From assembly GCA_004214015.1 (NCBI GenBank), contig SGZE01000002.1, positions 1 to 61,422 of the forward strand: a stretch of 61,422 bases of DNA, given 5' to 3'. Position numbers and translations under genes: made by a program. Position 1 is the stretch's first letter; every line of letters begins with the position of its first letter. The notes under the pieces were generated by a model. The model was given only the letters and a program-made list of their open reading frames with translations. It made no database searches and was not told the origin of the DNA. Shown piece after piece: positions 53,498 to 61,422 of the stretch. The DNA is from Flavobacteriales bacterium. Its GTDB lineage: Bacteria > Bacteroidota > Bacteroidia > Flavobacteriales > Flavobacteriaceae.

Positions 53498-54778
53498 TTG
53501 GACACAAAAAAATTACATTCATTATTCGCTTCATCTGCTGGAGTGTCCATAGATACTAGAAGAATTAGTAAAGATGAAATATATTTTTCATTGAAAGGTG
53601 ATAATTTCGATGGAAATAAATTTGCATTAGAGGCAATAAAAAAAGGAGCTAAATTCTCTGTAGTTGATGATATAAAATTAAAAAATGCAAATGATAAGAT
53701 TATATATGTTGAAGATACTTTAAAGTCTCTTCAGGAACTAAGTAATTATCATAGATCTCTTTTTGACACGAAAGTAATTGGAATTACAGGAAGTAATGGT
53801 AAAACCACAACTAAAAATTTAATTTATTCAATTCTTTCACAAAGCTATGGTGTTATTAAAACAAAAGGTAATTTAAATAACCATATAGGAGTACCTCTTT
53901 CACTTTTGGATATTAATGATGATGTTGATATTGCAGTTATAGAAATGGGTGCTAATCATATAGGTGAAATTAAAACTTTGTGTGAAATTGCAATGCCAGA
54001 CTTTGGATTAATTACTAATTATGGACATGCTCACCTTGAAGGTTTTGGAGGTTTTGAAGGAGTTGTAAAAGGAAAAAGTGAAATGTTTGACTACCTAACT
54101 CAAAATTATGGTCATATTATTTTAAATAATGATGATATTATTCAAATTGAAAATTGCAAAGGGGATCTAGCTATAACTTTTGGAGAAAAAGAAGATTCTG
54201 AATTTATTTATAAATATAAAAAAGAGGAAAATGTTCTAATAATACAGAATGATGATGACAAATATAAATGTGAAATTTATGGTGACTATAATTTCTCAAA
54301 TATTGCTGCAAGTATAACTATTGGTAAGTTTCTTGACTTATCAAGTTCCGAAATAAAGAAAGGTTTAATCTCTTTTAAAAATGATTCCAATAGATCTGAA
54401 GTAATAAATTATGGAAATAATAAATTGTATTTAGATGCATACAATGCAAATCCAACAAGCATGAAAGCTGCTATATCAAATTTTGAAAACAATATTCTAA
54501 ATAATAAAATTCTAATACTAGGAGACATGTTTGAACTTGGTGATTATTCAAGTAAAGAACATCAAAAAATTATTGATTTTATTGATAACAAAGATTATTT
54601 AAAAGTTTATTTGGTAGGAGAAAATTTCTATGATTGTCAAACTCAAAGTAATTATTTTGAGAGATTTAAATCTACTGAAGAAATGTTGAAGTCAGTTAAA
54701 CTAATTGATTTTAGTTTGACAAATATTTTGATTAAAGGCTCTAGAGGAATAGGATTAGAAAAACTAATTAAAGACTAG
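53498..54778 (+). CDS. murF: UDP-N-acetylmuramoyl-tripeptide--D-alanyl-D-alanine ligase
   Basis: Adds D-Ala-D-Ala to complete the UDP-MurNAc-pentapeptide. The 426 residues carry DTRRISKDEIYFSLKGDNFDG-type sequence (seen as DTRRISKDEIYFSLKGDNF), the P-loop GITGSNGKTTTKNLIYS (~95), NHIGVPLSLL, IEMGANHIGEI and DAYNANPTSMKAAI. The start is TTG at 53498. It stands outside the main division cluster, divergent from pdhA (76 bases) and convergent with acs (11-base overlap). In relatives I recall gldJ beside murF; it is not here. Confidence 0.96.
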   Translation: MDTKKLHSLFASSAGVSIDTRRISKDEIYFSLKGDNFDGNKFALEAIKKGAKFSVVDDIKLKNANDKIIYVEDTLKSLQELSNYHRSLFDTKVIGITGSNGKTTTKNLIYSILSQSYGVIKTKGNLNNHIGVPLSLLDINDDVDIAVIEMGANHIGEIKTLCEIAMPDFGLITNYGHAHLEGFGGFEGVVKGKSEMFDYLTQNYGHIILNNDDIIQIENCKGDLAITFGEKEDSEFIYKYKKEENVLIIQNDDDKYKCEIYGDYNFSNIAASITIGKFLDLSSSEIKKGLISFKNDSNRSEVINYGNNKLYLDAYNANPTSMKAAISNFENNILNNKILILGDMFELGDYSSKEHQKIIDFIDNKDYLKVYLVGENFYDCQTQSNYFERFKSTEEMLKSVKLIDFSLTNILIKGSRGIGLEKLIKD

Positions 54779-56660
54779 CTCCATTAATAATTTCTTCAAC
54801 TACATCTGGATTAAGAAGAGTTGATGTATCACCTAGATTTCCAAAATCATTACTTGCCACCTTCCTTAGAATTCTTCTCATAATCTTTCCAGATCTTGTT
54901 TTTGGAAGACCACTTACAATTTGAATTTTATCCGGTTTAGCAATAGGGCCAATAACTCTTCTTACTACATTTACAATTTCAGCTTTTATTGTATCATCTG
55001 AAGATTTAGAATTTATTATTACATATGCATAAATTCCTTCACCCTTAATATCATGAGGATATCCTACTACAGCTGACTCAATAACCTCTTCATGTTCATT
55101 AATAGCATTTTCGACTTCTGCTGTTCCCATTCTATGTCCAGAGACATTAATAACATCGTCAACTCTTCCAAGAATTCTTAAATATCCATCATGATCTCTT
55201 TTTACTCCATCTCCAGTAAAATACATTCCTTTATAATTTGAAAAGTACGTGTTTATACACCTTTGGTGATCTCCGTATGTTGTCCTAACAATCGATGGCC
55301 ATGGAAATTTAATACAAAGATTACCTTGAACATTATTTCCAAGCAACTCATTTCCTTCAGAATCAACTATGACAGGTAGAATTCCAGGTAAAGGAAGTGA
55401 CGCATGTGCAGGTTTGTTTGGAGTTATTCCTGCTAATGCTGATATCATTATTCCTCCTGTTTCAGTTTGCCACCAGGTATCAACCAATGGACAATTACCT
55501 TTACCAATATTATCATGATACCAATGCCACGCTTCTTCATTTATTGGCTCCCCAACAGAACCTATTACTTTTAAAGAATCTAAGGAATTATTTTTTAATG
55601 GCTCTAATCCATGAGCCTGTAGAGCTCTTATAGCAGTAGGAGCTGTATAAAATTGATTGATTTTAAATTTATCTACTATATCCCAAAATCTACTCACATT
55701 TGGAAATGTTGGAACACCTTCAAACATAACGGTGGTTGCACCACAAAGCAAAGGACCATAAACTATATATGAATGACCTGTAATCCAACCAACATCAGCT
55801 GTACACCAATAAATATCATTCTCATCATATTGAAATACATTTTGAAAGGTATAAGCTGAATATATCATGTAACCAGCAGATGAGTGAACTACACCTTTAG
55901 GTTTTCCGGTTGAACCAGATGTATAAAGTATAAATAACATATCCTCTGAATCTAATACTTCAGATTCACAGACTTTAGGTTCTTCACTTATGCAATCATG
56001 CCACCAATGATCTCTTCCATTTATCATTTCTACATTTTGTTTTGTTCTTTCTAGAACTATAACGCTCTCTATTGTTGAACATTTTTCAAGCGCTTCATCT
56101 ACAACTGGTTTGACCGGAATTGTTTTACTTCCTCTAAAATTTCCGTCTGAAGTCAAAACCATTTTTGCTTGACAGTCATTAATTCTATCAGCTAATGAAG
56201 TTGAAGAGAAGCCTGCAAAAACGACTGAATGAACAGCACCAACTCTAGCACATGCTAGCATTGCAATAGCAGCCTCAGGAACCATAGGCATATATATAAT
56301 AACCCTATCTCCTTTCTTTATTCCTTTAGCTCTTAATGCATTTGAAAATCTACAAGTCTCTTCATAAAGCTCTTTATATGTAATATGAATTGGAGACTCT
56401 GATGGGTCATTAGGTTCCCAAATAATTGCTGTTTTATCTCCCCTTTCTTTTAGATTTCTCTCAAAAATATTTTCTGTGATATTTAGCTTAGCATTTTGAA
56501 ACCAATTAATATTTACTTTTTCAAAATCCCAGTCAAGTACCTTATCCCATTTTTTTTTCCAAGTAAAAGATTCCGCAATTTCTGACCAGAATGATTCTGG
56601 ATCTTTCTCACTTAATTCATATTTTTTAAAATAATCTGAGAGGGACTTAATTCTTTGCAT
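54768..56660 (-). CDS. acs: Acetyl-CoA synthetase (AMP-forming)
   Basis: Activates acetate to acetyl-CoA through acetyl-AMP. The 630 residues carry the P-loop LYTSGSTGKPKGVVHS, VGWITGHSYIVYGPL, DTWWQTETGGIMIS, YFTGDGVKRDHDGYLRILGR and the C-terminal PKTRSGKIMRRILRK, which includes the lysine commonly regulated by acetylation. It lies 2 bases after the symporter gene, so uptake and activation are coupled. Its end overlaps the convergent murF by 11 bases. Confidence 0.97.
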   Translation of the reverse strand: MQRIKSLSDYFKKYELSEKDPESFWSEIAESFTWKKKWDKVLDWDFEKVNINWFQNAKLNITENIFERNLKERGDKTAIIWEPNDPSESPIHITYKELYEETCRFSNALRAKGIKKGDRVIIYMPMVPEAAIAMLACARVGAVHSVVFAGFSSTSLADRINDCQAKMVLTSDGNFRGSKTIPVKPVVDEALEKCSTIESVIVLERTKQNVEMINGRDHWWHDCISEEPKVCESEVLDSEDMLFILYTSGSTGKPKGVVHSSAGYMIYSAYTFQNVFQYDENDIYWCTADVGWITGHSYIVYGPLLCGATTVMFEGVPTFPNVSRFWDIVDKFKINQFYTAPTAIRALQAHGLEPLKNNSLDSLKVIGSVGEPINEEAWHWYHDNIGKGNCPLVDTWWQTETGGIMISALAGITPNKPAHASLPLPGILPVIVDSEGNELLGNNVQGNLCIKFPWPSIVRTTYGDHQRCINTYFSNYKGMYFTGDGVKRDHDGYLRILGRVDDVINVSGHRMGTAEVENAINEHEEVIESAVVGYPHDIKGEGIYAYVIINSKSSDDTIKAEIVNVVRRVIGPIAKPDKIQIVSGLPKTRSGKIMRRILRKVASNDFGNLGDTSTLLNPDVVEEIINGASL

Positions 56661-56662
56661 AT

Positions 56663-58330
56663 CTATTTTGGATATCTTATACTTTCAACCAAAGCTTTAA
56701 TTTTTTCTGGTGTTGGTTTTGTTAATCTTGATACAATTAAAGATACAATAAAGTTAATAATCATTCCAATTGTTCCAATACCTTCAGGAGATATTCCAAA
56801 TAAATAATCCTCAGGGAGACCAATCCCTCCAAGCTGTGGTTTAAAATATAAAATATATAAAGCGGTAAATATAATACCTGTAAGCATTCCAGCAATTGCT
56901 CCTTCTTTATTCATTTTTTTATCAAAAATTCCAAGAATAATTGCAGGAAAAAAAGATGAAGCAGCTAAACCAAAAGCTAATGCAACTACTTCTGCAACAA
57001 AACCTGGCGGATTCAATCCAGCCAAACCAGCAGCTACTACAGCTACTGCAATTGAAATTCTTGCAGCCCAGAGCTCTCCTTTCTCTGATATATTTGGATT
57101 GATATTCTTTTTCAAAAGATCATGAGATATTGAAGTTGATATAACCAATAAAAGTCCTGCTGCAGTTGATAAAGCAGCAGCTAATCCACCCGCTACAATT
57201 AATCCAATAACCCATGGAGGTAAATTAGCAATCTCAGGGTTAGCTAATACCATAATATCATTATCAATTGTTAATTCATTAACCTGAGTATCTGCAACAT
57301 ATTGAATCACACCATCTCCATTCTTATCATCAAACTCAAGTAATCCAGTATTCTCCCAATTAGTAAACCAAGATGGCATATCAGCATATTTAGCATTTGA
57401 AACAGTATTTATTAAATTAACTTTTGCAAATGCAGCAACAGCAGGAGCAGTTGTATATAAAATGGATATGAATAAAAGAGCCCATCCAGCAGAAATTCTT
57501 GCATCACGTACTTTTGGAACTGTAAAGAATCTAACAATAACATGAGGAAGTCCCGCTGTACCAAACATCAGTGCTCCAGTTATAAAAAAAACATTAATTA
57601 AGGTGGTTCTATTTATATCAGTATATCTATCAAAACCTAAATCAACCGACAGTAAATTAAGTTTTTCCAAAAGATATACTCCATCCATAGTCTTACTTCC
57701 AAATCCTATTTGAGGGATTGGATTTCCAGTTGCTTGTAGTGATAGATAAATAGCAGGAACTGTAAATGCAAAAATTAATACACAATATTGCGCTACCTGT
57801 GTATAAGTAATACCTTTCATACCACCAAGAACAGCATAGAAAAAAACTATAGCAATTCCAATAATAACTCCACTATCATAAGGTATTTCAAGAAATCTTG
57901 AGAAAGCAACACCAACTCCTTTCATTTGACCAACTACGTATGTAAATGAGACAAAAATTGCACAAATCAAAGCAATTGTTCTTGCGTTTTGTGAATAATA
58001 TCTTTCACCTATAAAATCAGGAACTGTAAATTTTCCAAATTTTCTAAGATATGGTGCGAGACATAGTGCTAGAAGAACATATCCACCAGTCCACCCCATC
58101 AAATATTGAGAACCACCATATCCTAAAAATGATATTATTCCTGCCATAGAAATAAAAGATGCTGCTGACATCCAATCTGCAGCAGTAGCCATTCCATTTA
58201 ATACAGGATGTATTCCTCCTCCAGCAACATAGAATTCTTTTGTACTCTTGGCTCTTGACCATATTGCAATTCCAATGTATAGCGTAAATGTTATTCCAAC
58301 TAAAAAATATGTCCAAAATTGTGCATCCAT
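56663..58330 (-). CDS. Sodium:solute symporter, probably acetate/monocarboxylate type
   Basis: SSS-family secondary transporter of 555 residues with about thirteen membrane segments. Typical stretches are FYVAGGGIHPVLNGMATAAD-like (seen as GGGIHPVLNGMATAADWMSA), ASFISMAGIISFLGYGG, GTAGLPHVIVRFFTVP and STAAGLLLVISTSISHDLL. It has a polar insert at about 305-350 in an extracytoplasmic loop. It sits between a DUF4212 small subunit (1 base upstream) and acs (2 bases downstream), which supports acetate or a similar short acid as substrate. ActP-like function is inferred from that context. Confidence 0.9.
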   Translation of the reverse strand: MDAQFWTYFLVGITFTLYIGIAIWSRAKSTKEFYVAGGGIHPVLNGMATAADWMSAASFISMAGIISFLGYGGSQYLMGWTGGYVLLALCLAPYLRKFGKFTVPDFIGERYYSQNARTIALICAIFVSFTYVVGQMKGVGVAFSRFLEIPYDSGVIIGIAIVFFYAVLGGMKGITYTQVAQYCVLIFAFTVPAIYLSLQATGNPIPQIGFGSKTMDGVYLLEKLNLLSVDLGFDRYTDINRTTLINVFFITGALMFGTAGLPHVIVRFFTVPKVRDARISAGWALLFISILYTTAPAVAAFAKVNLINTVSNAKYADMPSWFTNWENTGLLEFDDKNGDGVIQYVADTQVNELTIDNDIMVLANPEIANLPPWVIGLIVAGGLAAALSTAAGLLLVISTSISHDLLKKNINPNISEKGELWAARISIAVAVVAAGLAGLNPPGFVAEVVALAFGLAASSFFPAIILGIFDKKMNKEGAIAGMLTGIIFTALYILYFKPQLGGIGLPEDYLFGISPEGIGTIGMIINFIVSLIVSRLTKPTPEKIKALVESIRYPK

Positions 58331-58331
58331 C

Positions 58332-58574
58332 TTATTCTTCTAAATTATGTTTTTTATCAAGTTTGTTCATTAAATAAACATATATAAAAATCAATATGAC
58401 GAATATGTAAATTGATCCTTGTTGAGCAAACCAAAAACCTAAAGGAAAGCCTCCTAAATAAAAATTATTTAAACTCTCTGCAAAGAGAATTCCAAAACCA
58501 AAAGAAGAAATAAACCATACACTTAGAAGTATTCTTAAATACATAATGTTTTTTTTCCAATATTTTTCTTTCAT
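58332..58574 (-). CDS. DUF4212 small subunit of a sodium/substrate symporter
   Basis: 80-residue membrane protein with two hydrophobic segments (YLRILLSVWFISSFGFGILF and IYIFVILIFIYVYLMN) joined by FPLGFWFAQQGS, the conserved core of the DUF4212 family. Members are found almost always directly before an SSS-family symporter, as here (1 base gap), and are thought to form its small subunit. It is the first gene of the acetate cluster. No clear TAnnTTTG promoter is visible in the 109 bases upstream. Confidence 0.9.
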   Translation of the reverse strand: MKEKYWKKNIMYLRILLSVWFISSFGFGILFAESLNNFYLGGFPLGFWFAQQGSIYIFVILIFIYVYLMNKLDKKHNLEE

Positions 58575-58638
58575 ATTTAATTCTTTATATTAAGTGTAAT
58601 TTAAACTAAATCTTTTATAATAATACTTCATAAAATTA

Positions 58639-58653
58639 TAAAACCCTTGGTTT
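58639..58653 (-). terminator. Weak hairpin downstream of the thioesterase gene
   Basis: AAAACC/GGTTTT with a 3-base loop can form in the 109-base gap between the thioesterase stop and the DUF4212 start. The stem is only 6 bp and AT-rich. The T-run is better on the plus strand, where no gene needs it, so support is low. The rest of this gap holds nothing I can identify. Confidence 0.3.
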
Positions 58654-58683
58654 TTTTAAAATAAATTCACTGCATTAATACTG

Positions 58684-59169
58684 CTATATTATAATATTTT
58701 CAGGAAACTTACCATGTCGTCTCAAATCTTCTTTTTTTAAAATCTTAAATGATTTTGATTTTGGACCGTTTTTAAGAATCTTAAATGAATCCTCAGGGAT
58801 TGATGTCAATTTTCTTTTTTTTGTATCCATAACTCCAAATGCAAGATCTAAATGAGCTAGGTGAGTTCCGTCATTATCATAAAAATTTTGAAATAAAGAG
58901 AAGAATCTTCCATCTTCACTATAACCATCTATTTCAACATTGATTTTAAATTGAACTCCCATTAAGATTTCCTTGTAGTAATGCATGTGCTCATAAAATA
59001 ATACAGGACCAATATTTAAATTCTCAAATACATCTTTATCTAGATTGATAGCTGAAAAAAAAGATACTCTTGTATCAGCAGCATATTTTATATATGCATG
59101 ATTTGCCACATGCCAATTAGGATCAAGATCAGTCCATGATGCAAAAAAAGTTTTCTCAAATTTTTTCAA
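58684..59169 (-). CDS. Hot-dog-fold acyl-CoA thioesterase (4HBT type)
   Basis: Predicted thioesterase of 161 residues. The N-terminal FASWTDLDPNWHVANHAYIK matches the 4-hydroxybenzoyl-CoA-thioesterase signature, in which the Asp and the HVANHAY segment form the active-site helix. YYKEILMGVQFKINVEIDGY and AHLDLAFGVMDTKKRKL are also typical of YbgC/FcbC-like members. The acyl substrate is unknown. The start is TTG at 59169. It lies 40 bases after the DUF456 gene. Confidence 0.86.
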   Translation of the reverse strand: MKKFEKTFFASWTDLDPNWHVANHAYIKYAADTRVSFFSAINLDKDVFENLNIGPVLFYEHMHYYKEILMGVQFKINVEIDGYSEDGRFFSLFQNFYDNDGTHLAHLDLAFGVMDTKKRKLTSIPEDSFKILKNGPKSKSFKILKKEDLRRHGKFPENIII

Positions 59170-59209
59170 TGTAATCAGTTAATAGGTTTTATCAATTTAG
59201 GTAATTAAT

Positions 59210-59707
59210 TTAAAAGAAACTTTCCCGATATCCCCAAAAAATATCAAAATAAAAAAATAAAAAACTAAGACTAATTAAAAATTTAATTACACTACCAGCA
59301 ATAACTCCAATAAATGAACCAAAGGCAGGTTTTAAAGAATTTTGAAAAGATTTATTAGTTGACATTTCTCCTAGTAGAGCTCCCATAAATGGACCTATTA
59401 TTATTCCTATTGGACCAAGAATAACTAAGGCAACAATTAGTCCCAAAGTAGTTCCAATTTGACCTGATCTAGAACCGCCAAGTTTCTTAACTCCAAGTAT
59501 TGGTATTATATAATCTAGTATACCAACAGATACTGCAACTGTGAATGTGATTAAAACAAAATTTAGATTAAACTCAACAGCTGAGGTTAAATTTAAAAGC
59601 AAAATACCTAGCCAGGAAGTAACCGGACCAGGTATTATTGGCAAAAAACTTCCTACAATTCCTATTAGGCAAAGTAGAAGTCCTGTAATAAGAAATATTA
59701 TGTCCAA
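59210..59707 (-). CDS. DUF456-family membrane protein
   Basis: 165-residue protein with four hydrophobic, glycine-rich segments. The LIGIVGSFLPIIPGPVTSWL N-terminus and the repeated LGPIGIIIGPFMGALLGE-like stretch are typical of DUF456. Function is not known. The start is TTG at 59707, immediately preceded in frame by a TAG stop, so no longer form is possible. It follows the NTF2-like lipoprotein gene by 4 bases and is presumably translated from the same mRNA. Confidence 0.87.
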   Translation of the reverse strand: MDIIFLITGLLLCLIGIVGSFLPIIPGPVTSWLGILLLNLTSAVEFNLNFVLITFTVAVSVGILDYIIPILGVKKLGGSRSGQIGTTLGLIVALVILGPIGIIIGPFMGALLGEMSTNKSFQNSLKPAFGSFIGVIAGSVIKFLISLSFLFFYFDIFWGYRESFF

Positions 59708-59711
59708 CTAC

Positions 59712-60209
59712 TTAATCTTGTGGTGGAGGTGGTGGTAATTGTCTAGAATAAACAATTATCATGCTAATAACTCCATCTTTTGCTTGAAGATCAAGCATGT
59801 GAGAATTATATGAATCTACACCATCTAAAGTAGTTTTTGAATTGTGGGCAGCAATCATCCATGTTTCCCCATTATTAACCCCTACATAAGGCATACCCCA
59901 AAAAGGATTAAAAGTCGGATTAGTTTCATCGAACCAAGATTGAAGAGCCTCTAGATGAGCGTCTCTTCCTTCAACTCTACTACCATCTGAATGCCAAATA
60001 ACAAGGTCTTCAGATAATAGAGATTTTATAGTTTCCATATCCCTATCATTATGGGCATCCATAAATTTGTTGTACAAATCTGTTGTTTCAGATGGACCTG
60101 CAACAAAAGTCTCATCTCCATCTTGACCTGCCCAAAAACCTTGGCCTTCAATAACAGGAGCATCACATCCTAAAGCAAGTAATGCTAGCATTAGTATAAT
60201 TTTTTTCAT
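59712..60209 (-). CDS. NTF2/SnoaL-like lipoprotein
   Basis: Secreted lipoprotein of 165 residues: signal with lipobox ALGC (Cys15), then an NTF2-like cone fold (TDLYNKFMDAHNDRDMETIK, LLSEDLVIWHSDGSRVEGRD, HLEALQSWFDE). The fold binds small hydrophobic ligands or acts as an enzyme in some members; no catalytic set is evident here. It ends with a short proline run, RQLPPPPPQD. It lies 38 bases after the PEP carboxylase gene and 4 before the DUF456 gene. Confidence 0.85.
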   Translation of the reverse strand: MKKIILMLALLALGCDAPVIEGQGFWAGQDGDETFVAGPSETTDLYNKFMDAHNDRDMETIKSLLSEDLVIWHSDGSRVEGRDAHLEALQSWFDETNPTFNPFWGMPYVGVNNGETWMIAAHNSKTTLDGVDSYNSHMLDLQAKDGVISMIIVYSRQLPPPPPQD

Positions 60210-60247
60210 TTGAATATTTTTTAATTAGTTAATAAATATAAAGAAAG

Positions 60248-61422
60248 TTAAGCAGAGTTTCTACTAGCGTTAATATTTCCATATAGAGATCTTGTTATCA
60301 TTTTTTCAAAAACAGATATTTTTTTATCATCTATTTCACCTGATTCAATTTCCTTTACAATTTGAAGAGCATATTGTTGAATAGTAATTAGAGGCATAAC
60401 TACATTTTCTCGTGTTTGAATTGAAAGCTTATTTGCTGGTTCATTTTCCATCAATTCTTTAAAGTTGGAAATTTTAAGTAACATCTTTTTTGTTAGAATA
60501 TATTCATCATGAATTATTTTCCAAAATTCTCCAAATTCTTCATCTTTACTCATATATGAGGTTAGCTCAAAAAATGACTTGGTTAAACTCATCATACTAT
60601 TAGACACAAGAGCTCTAAAAAATGGAACTTCTTCATATAAGAGTTTAACATCTTTTATTTTATTATTCTTATAAAAGTGATTAATAGATGTTCCTAATCC
60701 ATAAAACCCAGGAACATTTTGCTTTAGCTGATTCCAACTCCCTACAAAGGGAATAGCTCTTAGTTTATCAAAATTGAATGCTTCTCCTTTTACCCCTCTT
60801 TTTGAAGGTCTACTTCCAATATTAGTTTTTGAGTAGTATTTTATTGTACTCATTTTTTCTAAGTATGGAATAAAAGATGGGTGACTCTTAAAATCTTTAT
60901 ATGAATTATAACTTATAGAAGATAGCTTCTCAATAGTTTTTCTATTTTTTTTATTAAACACCTCAGAGTTTGATAAAATTCTGTTTTTTATACCAGAGCT
61001 AATTAATTGCTCCATATTATATTGAGAAGATTTAATAGTTCCAAAATTTGAACTAATTGTTTGGCCTTGAACAGTTAACTGTATTTCATCTGACTCAATA
61101 AAATCTCCTAATGAACTATAAAATTGGTGTGTATTCCCTCCTCCTCTTGCAGGGGGTCCTCCTCTGCCATCAAAGAATAAAACTTTAATACCAAATTTCC
61201 TTGAAACTTTAGTTAGAGATTCTTTAGCTTTTAAAATACTCCAATTTGCAGTTAAATAACCGCCATCTTTTGTTCCATCAGAAAAACCAAGCATTATAGT
61301 TTGAATATTATCTCTTCTAATTATATGATCTCTATATAGTTGATTACAATAAACATTTTCCATTACAGTACTTGCATTTTCTAAATCTGACACTGACTCA
61401 AAAAGAGGTACTACGTCAACAT
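60248..61422 (-). CDS. ppc: Phosphoenolpyruvate carboxylase (5' part outside the window)
   Basis: Fixes bicarbonate onto PEP to form oxaloacetate, replenishing the TCA cycle. Only the C-terminal ~390 residues are visible. The frame stays open to the right edge and the residues before the GTG at 61393 read VDVVPLFESVSDLENA, so that GTG is internal. Family motifs are MLGFSDGTKDGGY, FFDGRGGPPARGGGNTHQFY, and RAIPFVGSWNQLKQNVPGFYGLG-type (seen as RAIPFVGSWNQLKQNVPGFY). It ends in ASRNSA where most family members end close to RNTG. The loop that reads FHGRGG in E. coli reads FDGRGG here. Confidence 0.93.
   Translation of the reverse strand, partial: VDVVPLFESVSDLENASTVMENVYCNQLYRDHIIRRDNIQTIMLGFSDGTKDGGYLTANWSILKAKESLTKVSRKFGIKVLFFDGRGGPPARGGGNTHQFYSSLGDFIESDEIQLTVQGQTISSNFGTIKSSQYNMEQLISSGIKNRILSNSEVFNKKNRKTIEKLSSISYNSYKDFKSHPSFIPYLEKMSTIKYYSKTNIGSRPSKRGVKGEAFNFDKLRAIPFVGSWNQLKQNVPGFYGLGTSINHFYKNNKIKDVKLLYEEVPFFRALVSNSMMSLTKSFFELTSYMSKDEEFGEFWKIIHDEYILTKKMLLKISNFKELMENEPANKLSIQTRENVVMPLITIQQYALQIVKEIESGEIDDKKISVFEKMITRSLYGNINASRNSA

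Noticed and set aside
58044-58316. Trp- and Cys-rich minus-strand frame inside the symporter gene
   Set aside because: Overlaps the conserved N-terminus of the symporter in another frame of the same strand.
1-61422. Mobile elements, integrase sites or a defence island
   Set aside because: No transposase, integrase, phage or defence-family protein is encoded, and all genes are core or common accessory flavobacterial genes.

Overview
The window is AT-rich, very compact bacterial chromosome, and almost every gene has its closest-looking form in the Flavobacteriia (Bacteroidota). Supporting marks are a SusC/SusD outer-membrane pair, GldC, the TamL lipoprotein, a short primary sigma factor of 287 residues, forms of AccD and DnaG without zinc ligands, many TTG starts, and promoters of the Bacteroidota type (TAnnTTTG) instead of the E. 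coli type. Gene tails overlap, no intergenic gap exceeds about 170 bases, and mobile elements, tRNAs, rRNAs and CRISPR arrays are absent. This suggests a streamlined, probably marine, free-living flavobacterium. The habitat is inference.

Layout. (1) 2-5589, plus: SusC (5' end outside the window), SusD-like lipoprotein and a third lipoprotein, closed by a strong terminator. (2) 5650-17082, plus: rlmB, tamL, fba, accD, rpsO, pnp, rpoD, rpe, an SGNH-hydrolase lipoprotein and kynureninase. (3) 32422 down to 17092, minus: an unbroken 14-gene division and cell-wall cluster, mraZ-rsmH-ftsL-ftsI-murE-mraY-murD-ftsW-murG-murC-ftsQ-ftsA-ftsZ-yqeY, with overlapping or abutting genes. It is headed by a promoter and a triple MraZ-type operator. 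(4) 32593-35780: alpha/beta hydrolase, engB, gldC (minus), nadE and a LuxR-type regulator whose receiver has Glu at the phosphorylation site. (5) 42958 down to 35764, minus: adk, obgE, a MazG-like enzyme, aroA, queA, polyprenyl synthase, dnaG. (6) 43026-50482, mostly plus: purK-purE, a rhodanese (minus), gcvP, a KAS III-like enzyme and the MlaE/MlaF lipid transporter. (7) 53421 down to 50479, minus: pdhA-pdhC-SDR; murF lies divergently on plus. (8) 61422 down to 54768, minus: PEP carboxylase (5' end outside the window), an NTF2-like lipoprotein, a DUF456 protein, a thioesterase, then a DUF4212 subunit, a sodium/solute symporter and acetyl-CoA synthetase.

Together the genes are mostly core functions: peptidoglycan precursor synthesis and septation, translation and RNA decay, purine, aromatic and fatty-acid precursor supply, central carbon metabolism (aldolase, pyruvate dehydrogenase, acetate uptake and activation, PEP carboxylase) and envelope biogenesis (TamL, Mla). 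Nothing looks like a new defence or biosynthetic island. The points most worth a second look are regulatory and evolutionary: the MraZ operator with interleaved inverted repeats beside it, an apparently leaderless divergent adk/purK promoter pair, a pseudo-receiver regulator, and two junctions where gliding/type IX secretion genes usually found in relatives appear to be missing.
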